Positions 22,111 through 32,464 of a stretch of 64,000 nucleotides of DNA are shown here, in pieces; the first letter of the stretch is position 1, and every line of letters starts with the position of its first letter. Both the position numbers and the translations under genes were made by a program. Location of the stretch: contig JAGKQI010000087.1 of NCBI GenBank assembly GCA_018806915.1, forward strand, positions 248,001 to 312,000. The letters are read 5' to 3'. The notes beneath the pieces were generated by a model, which had not been told where the DNA came from, searched no databases, and saw only the letters and a program-made list of their open reading frames with translations. The DNA comes from Phytophthora colocasiae. Its lineage: Eukaryota > Oomycota > Peronosporomycetes > Peronosporales > Peronosporaceae.

Positions 22111-23322
22111 TCAACACTTTTGTAGCTCAGCACGATATAAGACTCTCTGCTGCACCCGCTCAATTCTAGACTTCACCTTTACCTGGTGCCTCCTTGCCAA
22201 TGGAAGGTCCAAGTCAGCGTTTCCACCAGGTACTCCAAAGTGTTTGCCCGAGAGCCGGCTGCACGTTTGCACCACAGTTTCTCTTTCCGATGAACTACGT
22301 TGTCTTGCAATCGAAATCCAGCCTTGAGAGCTTAATGTAGGCTGTCCATTAGGCTCAACCAGCAGCGACGTCCATACGAATAGAGCGCTCTCCGCATTCT
22401 CAAATTTCCCCATCAAGCGTCAGATACTTCGTCTACAACACAAAATAAAAGAGAAATGAGCACAAACACACTAACTGTAAAGAAGCAACTGCCCACCTTC
22501 ACTTCACACGCTGCCTCTGGTCCAAAAGCCTCGCGGTTTAGCAGCATATCCCAAAGCAAAGGTACTGCAGCCTTGTAGATGCAACTTAATGGGGTTGAGA
22601 ACAGCAGCTCAATACATGAACCAGCGATAGGATCCTGCTGCTTGACGGTGGACACACTAGTTAACGCCGCAGAAGTCCTTGCATCCACTAGCAAAGGCGA
22701 CGAAAACGCATCGTTCGCTGATGCATGAAGAATCTTAAGTACCCCTTTAAGATAACCAGCTATTTGTTCAAGAGAAGCAAATGAGACCGTAGGCACAGGC
22801 ACTGCGGAAGGTAATTCACCGTTCATTATTGCCTGTACGCGCTAAAACAAGTACGATCACATATGAAAATAACATTTACACACACAAAGAGGAAAATTTA
22901 CCTGAGCAAAATTCGCTTCCATCGAGATGAAACTTTGGGTCAACAGTTCTCAGTTGATAGACAAGTAACGATTTCAACTTCCTGTTTAGTTCCTCAGCTT
23001 TGAGTCGCTCCTCTTCTTCCATTGTTGCAGCATCAACCCACCCCCACTTGGAGACAAAAACTTCCTTATGCTTCTGGGCACGTAGTAGCTCCAATTTAGC
23101 TTCATATTGAGAAATCTGGTTGCGTAGTGCTTCTCGTTCAGCTTTCTTCTTCTCACGTCGATGTCGGTCGTACCCTGGATGGTCTTTTGCCCATCGCTTC
23201 TTGCTTCGCCTTCTTCCAGTGCAAGTACTATCGCTGTTATACGCATCTAGAAATGCCGTTACGTCTCGTAGTAACGCTCTAGTCTCCTCTGGTTCAGGGA
23301 ACTCCAGCTCATCGCTCATCAC
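22111..23322 (-). pseudogene. M96-like gene M, broken
   Basis: Exon pattern as in L: 23322-22902, 22841-22497 and 22432-22111. Exon 1 keeps the family opening (LEFPEPEETRALLRDVTAFLD) and basic coiled coil. Near 22935 an extra C puts the end out of frame: the reading gives PKFHLDGSEF and stops, while the adjacent frame gives QSFISMEANFAQ up to a good donor. Exon 3 begins like its paralogue (ACGAAG) but has lost roughly 90 bp including the frame into LMGKFENAESALF. Two independent lesions argue for a pseudogene rather than a sequencing error. Confidence 0.7.
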
Positions 23323-24175
23323 TGCTTCCTTCGTGCCAATGTAGTAAGAGTTATGTATACAAGTATACGCTATTTCGGTATACGAATCTGCTCGATTTAT
23401 TATAAGCGCTTTATGCTTATTTAAAATTCAGTAGCAAATATAGCTTAAATTAAATCGAGCGTAATTGCTGCGCTTTTCAACCAATTTACATAAGTATCAC
23501 CGTTATCCCGTGCATAATATGTATATATTATATCCCGGTGGTGTACTCGCTGCATGCGCGTCTCCGCGGTGGCACAAGGCACGTAGGTTCATGAGCATGC
23601 CAAGCTATCTGTATGCCAAGTTTTGCCGTTGATTTCACAGTACTTGGCGCACTGTGTGCTTCCGGAATTTCCCACAACCATCACTGGAGTCAAACTTTTA
23701 TACAGGTAAAATTATCGATAATTGCAGTGAATTCATCTCCGACCCCAAAAAGTTATAGGCGACAGCACCATGAATGCTGCTCTTGGTACAGAGGTCCTTC
23801 GTGCGCTCCCGTCCAGTAAGCCTGTCTTCTATCTACGTAGGTGCCGGGTTTCTCCATGTTGGTTAAGATAATATTTTGAGCTAAAGTACACGCGATAATT
23901 CCCCCCCCCACTTGTACTCTCCCCCGAACTTACTGCTTGTTTCTCGGCATCGACGCATGACGACGAACGTGTCAAGTCTACCATTATAGGAAGGAACATC
24001 ATCATCAATGGGAGTTTCGAAACCAAGTTATTGTGTCAGTCTCAGCAGTTGATGCGTCGTTAATGGGATGAAGCATTGATGCCTACAAAAAGAATCCCAA
24101 GAAGTCTGCACAGTAGGAATTTAATAAAATAACGACAAGATGCTCGTGCTGCGGGACTCGATGAGTCCGAAGAAA
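23323..24175. other. intergenic, end of M96 cluster to MFS array
   Basis: About 850 bp with no convincing gene. The first half is AT-rich and the rest presumably contains the promoter of transporter P. No RNA gene was recognised. Confidence 0.5.
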
Positions 24176-25794
24176 ATGTCGACGGTCATCTACGAAGACA
24201 TGGAGAATGGCGGTACGTCGAGGGTTTCAGTTTGTATCACTTGTCGCCAAACTAATAGGCTTGTTCGAATAGACTACGGCACCTTTCTAGGACAGAAGGA
24301 TCGATTCAAGACACCAAATACTACTCGTAGCGCATACCGAAAATGGTTTATGCTGGCCATGCTCTCCGTTCTCACCGCTATTAATCAGGGCATCTGTTAC
24401 TCATACGCGCCCATTGCGAGTATCGTGGAGAAACGGTGGCAGGAACGGGTACGTTTTATCGTTTGTAAGGATTCCTTACTCGAACTTCTGACAAGTGTCT
24501 GTACTCTACAGCTGCATTCGACGGAACTCATTACAGTCTATTTCATCTCGTACATTCCCTGCTCATTTGTGGGATCTTGGATCATGGATAAAAAGGGGCT
24601 ACGATATGGGATTCTTCTCGGAGCTTTTTTACAAGCTCTTGGCGCTGCATTACGCTATTTCGCGTGTGTTTTCGAGCCCGTTGGAGAAGCTTACGTGACT
24701 TTACTGGGTCAAGTCTTAGCTTCCATTGCGATGCCATTCATGGTCAATTCTCCTGCAGTTCTCTCTGCGAATTGGTTCCCTCCTCAAATGCGTGCAACAT
24801 CCACCAGTGTAGCAGTCAACGCCAATGCAATGGGCACTGCATTTGTGTACCTGTCCGCACCGTTTATCGTTCTCTCCAGCACTGACGTCCCGTACTGGAA
24901 CTTGTATGTGGCATTGATCGCTACAGTCTCGTGGGTTGTTGCTTACTTTTTCTTCCAGTCGTTTCCTAAAACTGGAGTCGCTCAGTCAATCATATCCGAT
25001 GTTCAGCTACGTGACGAGTACGACTGGGGTCAATGGGCCACTGCATTCACTCATACCGGCTTTTGGCACACTGTGGTAGCTTTTTCAGTGGCTGAGTGCG
25101 TTTTAAACGCTATGTGTGCTCTATTAGGCAAATTCCTGAGCGTTGCTCATTTCTCCAAAGCTCAGATCGGTATTGTCGGAGCTGTTTTCATCGTCTGTTC
25201 CCTCATTGGCGGCCAAGTCATTAGCCAGTATGTGGACAAGAAGAGGAACCACAACACAGCGCTGCAACTCTGTCTTCTATTGACTGCAGTAGCAATTGCT
25301 TCCTTTCGATTAGTTCCAAAGGTGAATGTGCATGCCACACTGGTGAGTCTCATGTTCCTAGGTGCTGTTCTCGGTCCATTGCAGCCAATTGTACTGGAAC
25401 TAGGCGTGGAATGTGCTTATCCGACTAGTGAAGCGACAGTCGCTGCACTTCAGCAGCTCTGTGGGAACTTTTTGTCAGCTATTGTGGTTCCTGGTTTGAG
25501 TGCCTTACGCAGGACGCATGTTGATTCAACTGGACACGTTCCTCCGAAGTATTTCTATGCAAGTCCAGAGTGGGTCATGGTGACGATGTCTGCAGTGACT
25601 TTTATCATCTTCTGCTTCTTGTACGTTGATCTTGAAGCTTTAAACTTGATTTCTCTACTAATTTGTTGCATTTACCTCACAGCAACGGCAAGTACAAGCG
25701 GTTCGAGCATGAAGCGAGTAAGAGATCCCGATCTCGTAACAAAGAGCAGATTCTAATCACCAGAGCTTCCAGAGGCACAGGAAGCTTTTTCTAA
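24176..25794 (+). CDS. FLVCR-like MFS transporter (P), intact
   Basis: Four exons, 24176-24212, 24273-24448, 24512-25620 and 25683-25794 (introns 60, 63, 62 nt; phases 1, 0, 2), encode 477 residues. Twelve hydrophobic helices are expected. Family signatures are WFMLAMLSVLTAINQGICYSYAP (helix 1), MVNSPAVLSANWFPPQMRAT and ELGVECAYPTSEATVAALQQL. The best match from memory is the FLVCR branch of the major facilitator superfamily (heme or choline transporters in animals); the substrate here is unknown. Start 24176 gives the 37-nt first exon seen in the paralogues; an in-frame ATG at 24140 would add 12 residues. The first two introns are stop-free and in frame, so retention would be tolerated. Confidence 0.85.
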
Positions 25795-26113
25795 CCTGAC
25801 CCAGGGCTATCCATGGATAAACTCTTTGAATACAGTACTATCGATCGATTGAAACTCGCCTTTCTTGAGCGATATATGATATGCACGTAGGTTTCGTAGA
25901 AGAACGTACGGACAGAGGAGAATTGCGAATGGTCACTCCCCCTCTTCTCACTCAAAGATCTAGTAGGAGAGTCACGACGCTGTCGGCATCTAGGTAAGGC
26001 ACTGTATGATCATGTCTACCATCGTTCTCTTTGGCTTGTTGACATTGTGATCAACACAAAAAGATAAAGGTCTTGATTCTTACTGGGATTTTAATGTTCG
26101 TTAGCAGGGAGAA
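25795..26113. other. intergenic between transporters P and Q
   Basis: No coding sequence supported; presumably terminator of P and promoter of Q. Confidence 0.5.
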
Positions 26114-27752
26114 ATGACAGCGGCATGTGAAGCTATCGAGATTGATGGTAAGATGTCGACGTTTAAAAGCTTTGTGGTTTGGAAGAATCTAACTAGGAAA
26201 CAGCAATGTTACTACAGAAACCTCATGCGAAACAACTGATTACTCGACCCCCCAGAGTCTGTTACCAGAAATGGGTTATGCTTGCTATACTATCGGTGCT
26301 CAGTGCTGTGAATCAAGCCATTTGTTACTCGTACGCGCCCATTTCAAGCATTGTAGAGGAAAGATGGGGGCAACGGGTAAGTAAATCCCTATTTTCTGCT
26401 GCAAGATGTTTCAAAAACTTACTGAAAACAATACTTTCTCCAGCTCCAGGCTGAATTCCTCATTACAATCTACTTCATCTCATACATCCCCAGTGCATTC
26501 ATCGGTTCATGGATCATGGATAGGAAAAGCTTGAGCTTCGGTGTCATATTCGGAGGTTTCTTGCAAGCAATTGGTGCTGGATTACGATATGTCGCTTGCT
26601 TTTTGGATCCATCCCAAGAGATTTACGTAACGATGTTCGGACAACTTCTGGCGTCTCTAGCGATGCCGTTCATGGTGAATTCTCCCCCTCTTCTATCAGC
26701 CAATTGGTTTCCATCTTCCATGCGAGCTACAGCTACAAGTACAGCTCTGAACGCTAACGCCTTGGGAGCGGCAATTGTTTTCCTAACTGCCCCATTCATT
26801 GTCAGATCTAGCCAAGATATCCCAATGTGGAATTTGATCAATACTCTCGTCGCTTTCGTGTCCTGTATCATTGCTGCCGTTTACTTTCGATCAGCTCCAA
26901 CGTCTGGAGATCGGGAATTCCCAGCTGTAGCCATCTCCAAGATGGACGCGAAATACAAGTGGAGTCAATGGTGGACTGCGTTCAAATGTGCTGGTTTCTG
27001 GCATACAATTGTGGCTTTTTCAGTAGCAGAATGCGTCATCAACGCCTTGACTGCTCTACTGGGGAAGTTTCTTGGTTCGACCACCTTCTCAAAGACTCAA
27101 GTGGGGGTCATTGGAGCCGCTTTCATCGTCACTTCTCTCGTTGGAGGTCAAATTATCAGCGTTCAAGTGGACAAGAAGCGCAATCATCGAATGGTAACGC
27201 TAGTGTGTCTACTATTGACTGCTATTGCCACAATTTTGTTTCGAGTCGTGCCTAAAGTGGAGGTTCACGCCACTCTCGTCACTTTGCTGGTTCTTGGAGC
27301 TGTACTGGGTCCAATTCAACCAATTGTTCTTGAACTTGGTGTGGAATGTGCTTATCCAACCAGTGAGCCGACTGTAGCTGCACTGCAACAACTTTGTGGG
27401 AATTTTCTGTCGGCAATTGCAGTTCCAGGACTAAGTGCTCTGCAGCGGTCACAGTTTGGAGATCGCTATTTCTTTGCTAGCCCGGAGTGGATCATGGCGA
27501 CAACGACGATGGCGACGTTCATCGTCTTCTGCTTCTAGTACGTCATTTTAAAAAGGGGTTTTATTGAATTCTAACCTTTGATATGGCTACAGTAATGGCA
27601 GATACAATCGTCACGCTCATGAAAGGAAGATAGTCTTACCACGAACTATTCAAGACGACGACACTTTGACTACTTCCAGTGAAGAGGATACGGATGATAC
27701 TACAGACAGACACGGCAAGAATTGGGTGAAAGGTGACTTCAACTTCAATTAA
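26114..27752 (+). CDS. FLVCR-like MFS transporter (Q), intact
   Basis: Exons 26114-26147, 26204-26376, 26444-27537 and 27593-27752 (introns 56, 67, 55 nt; phases 1, 0, 2) encode 486 residues. The core follows paralogue P closely (MVNSPPLLSANWFPSSMRAT; ELGVECAYPTSEPTVAALQQL). The cytoplasmic tail is the longest of the array and acidic (TTSSEEDTDDTTDRHGK), a possible phosphorylation region. Its first exon is 34 nt rather than 37. Substrate unknown. Confidence 0.85.
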
Positions 27753-27879
27753 CCCGCGTTGAATATGGGATTAATTTTAGATTCAACATAAAAGACTGAA
27801 TTTCACCCAAGCAAACGTGGGGTTCACATGATCCGACTCGTCAGATACGAATCCTCGCTTCACGTTGGCATGGATCAAC

Positions 27880-29496
27880 ATGCCAACGCTAGTTTATGAA
27901 GAAATCCCTACCAAAGGTTACGCTTTCTAGCTCCTTGCGTTGCATTCCTCACATTCCTAACACAAAATGTTCATTACTAGTATACGGCACTGTACTACCT
28001 CATCCGAAGGATTTAGTAGCGTCTGAAAAGAATCCCCATCTCAAATGGATCATGTTAACCATTTTGTCAGTATTAAGTGCCGTCAACCAAGCCATTTGCT
28101 ACTCATATGCACCTGTTGCAAGTATCGTGGAAAATCGTTGGCACCAACGTGTAAGATATTTTTTTTTCCTTACCCTTTTCCAATTCCAAATCTAATATCT
28201 TACTCTACAGCTTCCGTCCGAACACCTCATCTCAATCTTCTTCATTTCGTACATCCCATGCTCCTTCACGGGTTCGTGGATCATGGATAAGTTCGGGCTT
28301 TGCTGTGGAGTTCTACTGGGTGGATTTCTGCAGGCTGTTGGAGCAACTTTACGCTATTTATCCTGTAAAATGGATCTGACAGACGAAATCTACATGATGA
28401 TGTTGGGACAAACACTCTCGTCTTTCGCGATGGCTTTTATGGTGAATTCTCCTGCTGTTTTGTCGGCTAATTGGTTTCCTCCATCCATGCGAGCGACGTC
28501 TACTAGTGTCGCACTTAACGCGAACAACTTGGGCACTGCAGTGGTTTATCTTACAGCCCCGTTCATCGTGTATTCCAAAGAAGAAGTACCAGACTATAAC
28601 CTGTACATAGCGATATGTGCGGTTGGTACGTGGATAGTGGCGTTATTCTTCTTCCAATCGTCTCCAAAGTCTCTCGATGGTTCTTCACCTATACACAACT
28701 CTGCAGCTCATGATGAATATGACTGGGGACAATGGAAAAGCGCCTTCACACACAGTGGCTTCTGGCATACACTTGTGGCTTTTTCACTAGCAGAATGTGT
28801 GTTTAATGCTATCAGTGCGTTATTGGGGAAGTTTCTGGGTGCTACTCAATTATCCAAGCCGCAAATTGGTCTGGTTGGAGCTGCTTTTATCGTCAGTTCA
28901 CTCATCGGTGGCCAATTGATCAGTCATTACGTCGACAGACAACGTAACCACAAGACAGCGATGCAGATTTGCCTTCTTTTAACGGCAATTGGCCTCGTTT
29001 TATTCCGGTTGGTGCCTAAAGACGACGTGAAGGCTACACTTGGCTGTTTGTTGTTTCTTGGAGCGGTTCTTGGTCCTTTACAACCGATCGGCCTTGAATT
29101 AGGCGTGGAATGTGCCTACCCAACCAGCGAAACGACTGTCGCTGCACTGCAACAACTTTTTGGGAACTTCTTCTCTGCGATTACAGTTCCAGTGTTGAGT
29201 TCTCTTGAACGAACGAATGTTGGAGCAACGAAAGGGATTTCACCCAGATATTTCTATGGGAGTCCCGAATGGATTATGGTATTCATGACCACTGCGACGT
29301 TGCTGGTGTTTTCCTTTTTGTAAGTAAAGTATTCTAACGATGCCTATTTGACGTTTAACATATTGATATTTATGATAGCGACGGCGAGCACAAGAGGTTC
29401 CACTTCGAAACCAAGATCGTGATACCTTGTAGTAACCCAGACGTGTCTGCAAAAGACCCCATTGGATCTGAAAAAAGGGTAATAGGGAGTGTTTAG
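27880..29496 (+). CDS. FLVCR-like MFS transporter (R), intact
   Basis: Exons 27880-27916, 27981-28150, 28211-29319 and 29379-29496 (introns 64, 60, 59 nt; phases 1, 0, 2) encode 477 residues. The first exon product MPTLVYEEIPTK resembles that of P (MSTVIYEDMENG), supporting both start choices. Helix signatures as in the family (MVNSPAVLSANWFPPSMRAT; ELGVECAYPTSETTVAALQQL). A notable change is Phe for Cys in QQLFGNFFSAI. Confidence 0.84.
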
Positions 29497-29694
29497 AGCT
29501 AAGTTTTTTTTGTTCGTACCCAGGTTGTTTACCCTGCGGAAATGAGACGAGGTTGCAAAGTGATCCTGTGGGTTAATCTTGAGGGCACGAATTTGTACCA
29601 TGTCGCAGACGATCTGAGGTCGAACTGATGGTTGTCATTATCGAATTGTCCGCGTGAAGCACAAAGAAATTACTGGAAGTTCTCCATCGTCTGA

Positions 29695-30692
29695 ATGACT
29701 GCACTGCTGTACAATGGAATTGAAGTGAAAAGTGCGTTGTTTTATGATCAACAAGATCCAAATACTCAACTTGTACTATTTTGACAGTCGGCTACGGGTC
29801 GCTACGTCCAGACCACCAGAAAGAAACCTTATCACGTCTCGACTCAAGGCAGAAATGGTTCATGTTGGCAATTTTGTCGGCTCTCACGGCCTTAAATCAA
29901 GGAATTTGCTACTCTTACGCTCCAATTGCCAGTATCGTCGAGGATCGATGGAATCAAAAAGTAAGTAAACTCCTACTTGCTGCTGTACAACTCGTTTACT
30001 CACTCTTTCTTACCATCAGCTCCTATCGGAAGAACTTATCACTGTTTACTTCATCTCGTACATCCCTTGCTCCTTTCTGGGGTCCTGGATCATGGATCAG
30101 AAAGGTTTACGCTATGGAGTGCTATTTGGTAGCTTCTTGCAAGCATTCTGTGCCAGTTTACGGTACTTCGCCTGCTTCTTCGGTCCTAGTGAAGTCTACC
30201 TCACTTTAACCGGACAGATCCTGGCTTCATTGGCGATGCCCTTCATGGTGAATTCCCCTCCTCTTCTCTCTGTCAATTGGTTCCCATCTTCCCTACGTAC
30301 CACATCAACGAGCATCGCTGTCAACGCAAATGCAATAGGTACAGCCTTTGTGTACCTCACAGCTCCGTTCATCGTGTTGTCAGTTGAAGAAGTTCCGATT
30401 TGATCTTTCGTTCGTTCCCTAAAACTGGTGAAGCGCAGTCATTTGTATCGGATGTACAGCTTCAAGACGAATACAACTGGAGTCAGTGGACTGGAGCCTT
30501 CATACACAGCGGATTCTGGCACACAGTCGTGGTATTTTTTCCTTGGCTGAGTGCGTGTTGAACGCCATTAGCGCTCTATTGGGGAAGTTTTCAAGTATCC
30601 CGCAGTTCTCAAAAGCGGAAATTGGTGTTGTTGGAGCAACTTTCATCCTGAGTTCATTAATTGGAGGACAAGTCATCAACCAGTACGATGCA
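29695..30692 (+). pseudogene. FLVCR-like MFS transporter relic (S)
   Basis: The 5' half keeps the array's structure (exons 29695-29731, 29788-29960, then from 30020). At 30402 the frame ends after VEEVPI: about 60 bp covering a helix present in P are gone and the next codons stop. Homology resumes as FRSFPKTGEAQSFVSDVQL, shifts frame again near 30540 (FFPWLS versus AECVLNAISALLGKF) and disappears after GGQVINQY near 30690, so the last four helices are missing. A deletion, a frameshift and a truncated end make it a clear pseudogene. Confidence 0.9.
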
Positions 30693-30907
30693 GCAATGGT
30701 AGGTATAAGAGCTTTGCTCACGAAAGCAAAATCGTTCAGCCCCAGAGATAATATTACTACTATGTACCAGAGAAGGTGGTTAAAGCATTAAAACCAAATT
30801 AATAGGTTGAATAAGTATTGAGACGGTCCACAAGTTGCGATCTTCTGGTTGTGTGAAACGCCGCGATCCAATAATCGACTGTACTCTGCTTTTATATTTT
30901 GTGCAAA

Positions 30908-32464
30908 ATGACAGCAGAAGTAGATGCTAACTCTACCATTAAAGGTTCGTGACAATATCCCAGCCTACTAGCAACGCACAGCAAATAACATCAAACCTCT
31001 TTGTAGCTGAAACTGGTACTTTACTACCAAAGCCACGAGAACGGTCTAAATCTGTTGTGCAAAGAGACTCTCGAGCCAAATGGTCTATGCTCGCTATGTT
31101 ATCGGTACTTAGTGCTATTAACCAGGCCATTTGCTACTCGTACGCACCAATTGACAGCATCGTTGAGACGAGATGGCAAGAACGGGTGCGTGAAAGGATA
31201 AATAACCCTTATTTTCATGGAAATAACCAGTATATCTTGTAGATCCGTTCAGAACACTTGATCACGATCTACTTCATCTCGTACATCCCATGCTCTTTCA
31301 TTGGTTCTTGGGTTATGGACAGATTCGGGCTTCGATTTGGGGTTCTACTGGGTGGATTTTTACAAGCTGGAGGAGCATTTTTACGTTATTTTTCATGTAC
31401 TCTCGGCAAATCTCAAGAGCCTTACGTGACTGTACTAGGACAACTTCTGGCATCGTTCGCAATGCCTTTCATGGTGAATTCTCCAGCAGTTTTATCTGCT
31501 AATTGGTTTCCGTCTTCTCTCCGTGCGAGGTCCACCAGTATCGCTATCAATTCCAACGAAATGGGGACAGCCATTGTTTATCTTACGGCCCCATTTGTCG
31601 TGGTTTCAAGTGATGAAATCCCATTCTACAACTTCTGTATCGCTGTGTTAGCAGTTGGAGCTTGGGTAGTAGCTCTATTGTGCTTCAGATCGTACCCAAA
31701 AGAAGGAAAATTTCAATTCGTAACTAAATCCCACCTTGAAGACGACTACGACTGGGGCCAATGGGCCAACGCATTCTCTCACAGCGGATTTTGGCATACC
31801 GTGGTGACGTTTTCAGTGGCGGAATGCACTTTAAACTCGATATCGGCACTTTTAACTAAATTATTGGATGTTACCGATTTTTCGACGAATGAAACTGGTA
31901 TTTTCGGCGCTGCATTCATCGTGAGTTCTCTCATTGGAAGTCAATTCATCAGTCGATTTGTGGACAGCAAAAGGAGTCACAAGACGGCGTTGCAGCTCTG
32001 TTTACTACTGGTTGTTGTTGGGATTATCCTCTTTCGAATGGTTCCGAAAGTGGAAATTCACGCTACTTTGGCCAGTCTTTTATTCCTCGGGTTTGTTTTG
32101 GGTCCAATCCAGCCCATTGCGTTAGAATTGGGTGTCGAATGTGCATTTCCAACCAGTGAAGCGACTGTAGCAGCTTTACAACAGCTTTGTGGGAATTTCC
32201 TTTCAGCCGTCACAGTTCCGGCGTTAAGCACGCTGTTACGAACGGAATTAAGTGTGGGGGCAGCAGAAGCTTCGTATTACAGCCCAGAGTGGATCTTAGC
32301 ATTGATGGTGGCGTCTACGTTCATTGTCATGGGCTTCTTGTACGTTTTTGCATCGTTCTGTTAGATTAAATGCGTTTAAACTTATTTTATTATGATTTTA
32401 TAGCAATGGGGAACACAAGCGATACGCTCACGAATCACAAGTGATCCCACACCAACGTGTCTAG
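30908..32464 (+). CDS. FLVCR-like MFS transporter (T), intact
   Basis: Exons 30908-30944, 31007-31185, 31243-32339 and 32404-32464 (introns 62, 57, 64 nt; phases 1, 0, 2) encode 457 residues. The tail is the shortest of the array. It shares the helix motifs (MVNSPAVLSANWFPSSLRAR; ELGVECAFPTSEATVAALQQL) but is the most diverged intact copy, for example LLTKLLDVTDF where others have LLGKFL. Its stop codon overlaps that of the EF-hand gene on the other strand. Confidence 0.84.

Noticed and set aside
24140..24175. Start of transporter P at the ATG at 24140
   Set aside because: Starting at 24176 gives a 37-nt first exon and a peptide (MSTVIYEDMENG) matching the paralogues; the longer start adds an unmatched extension.
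24155..24178. Hammerhead-ribozyme-like core (CTCGATGAGTCCGAAGAAA)
   Set aside because: The conserved core needs CUGAUGA; here it is CUCGAUGA, no flanking stems close the helices, and the bases lie at the start of transporter gene P.
25621..25756. Unspliced C-terminus of transporter P ending at 25756
   Set aside because: Splicing the 62-nt intron at 25621-25682 restores the FNGKYKRFEHE-type tail found in the paralogues; the unspliced reading has no counterpart.
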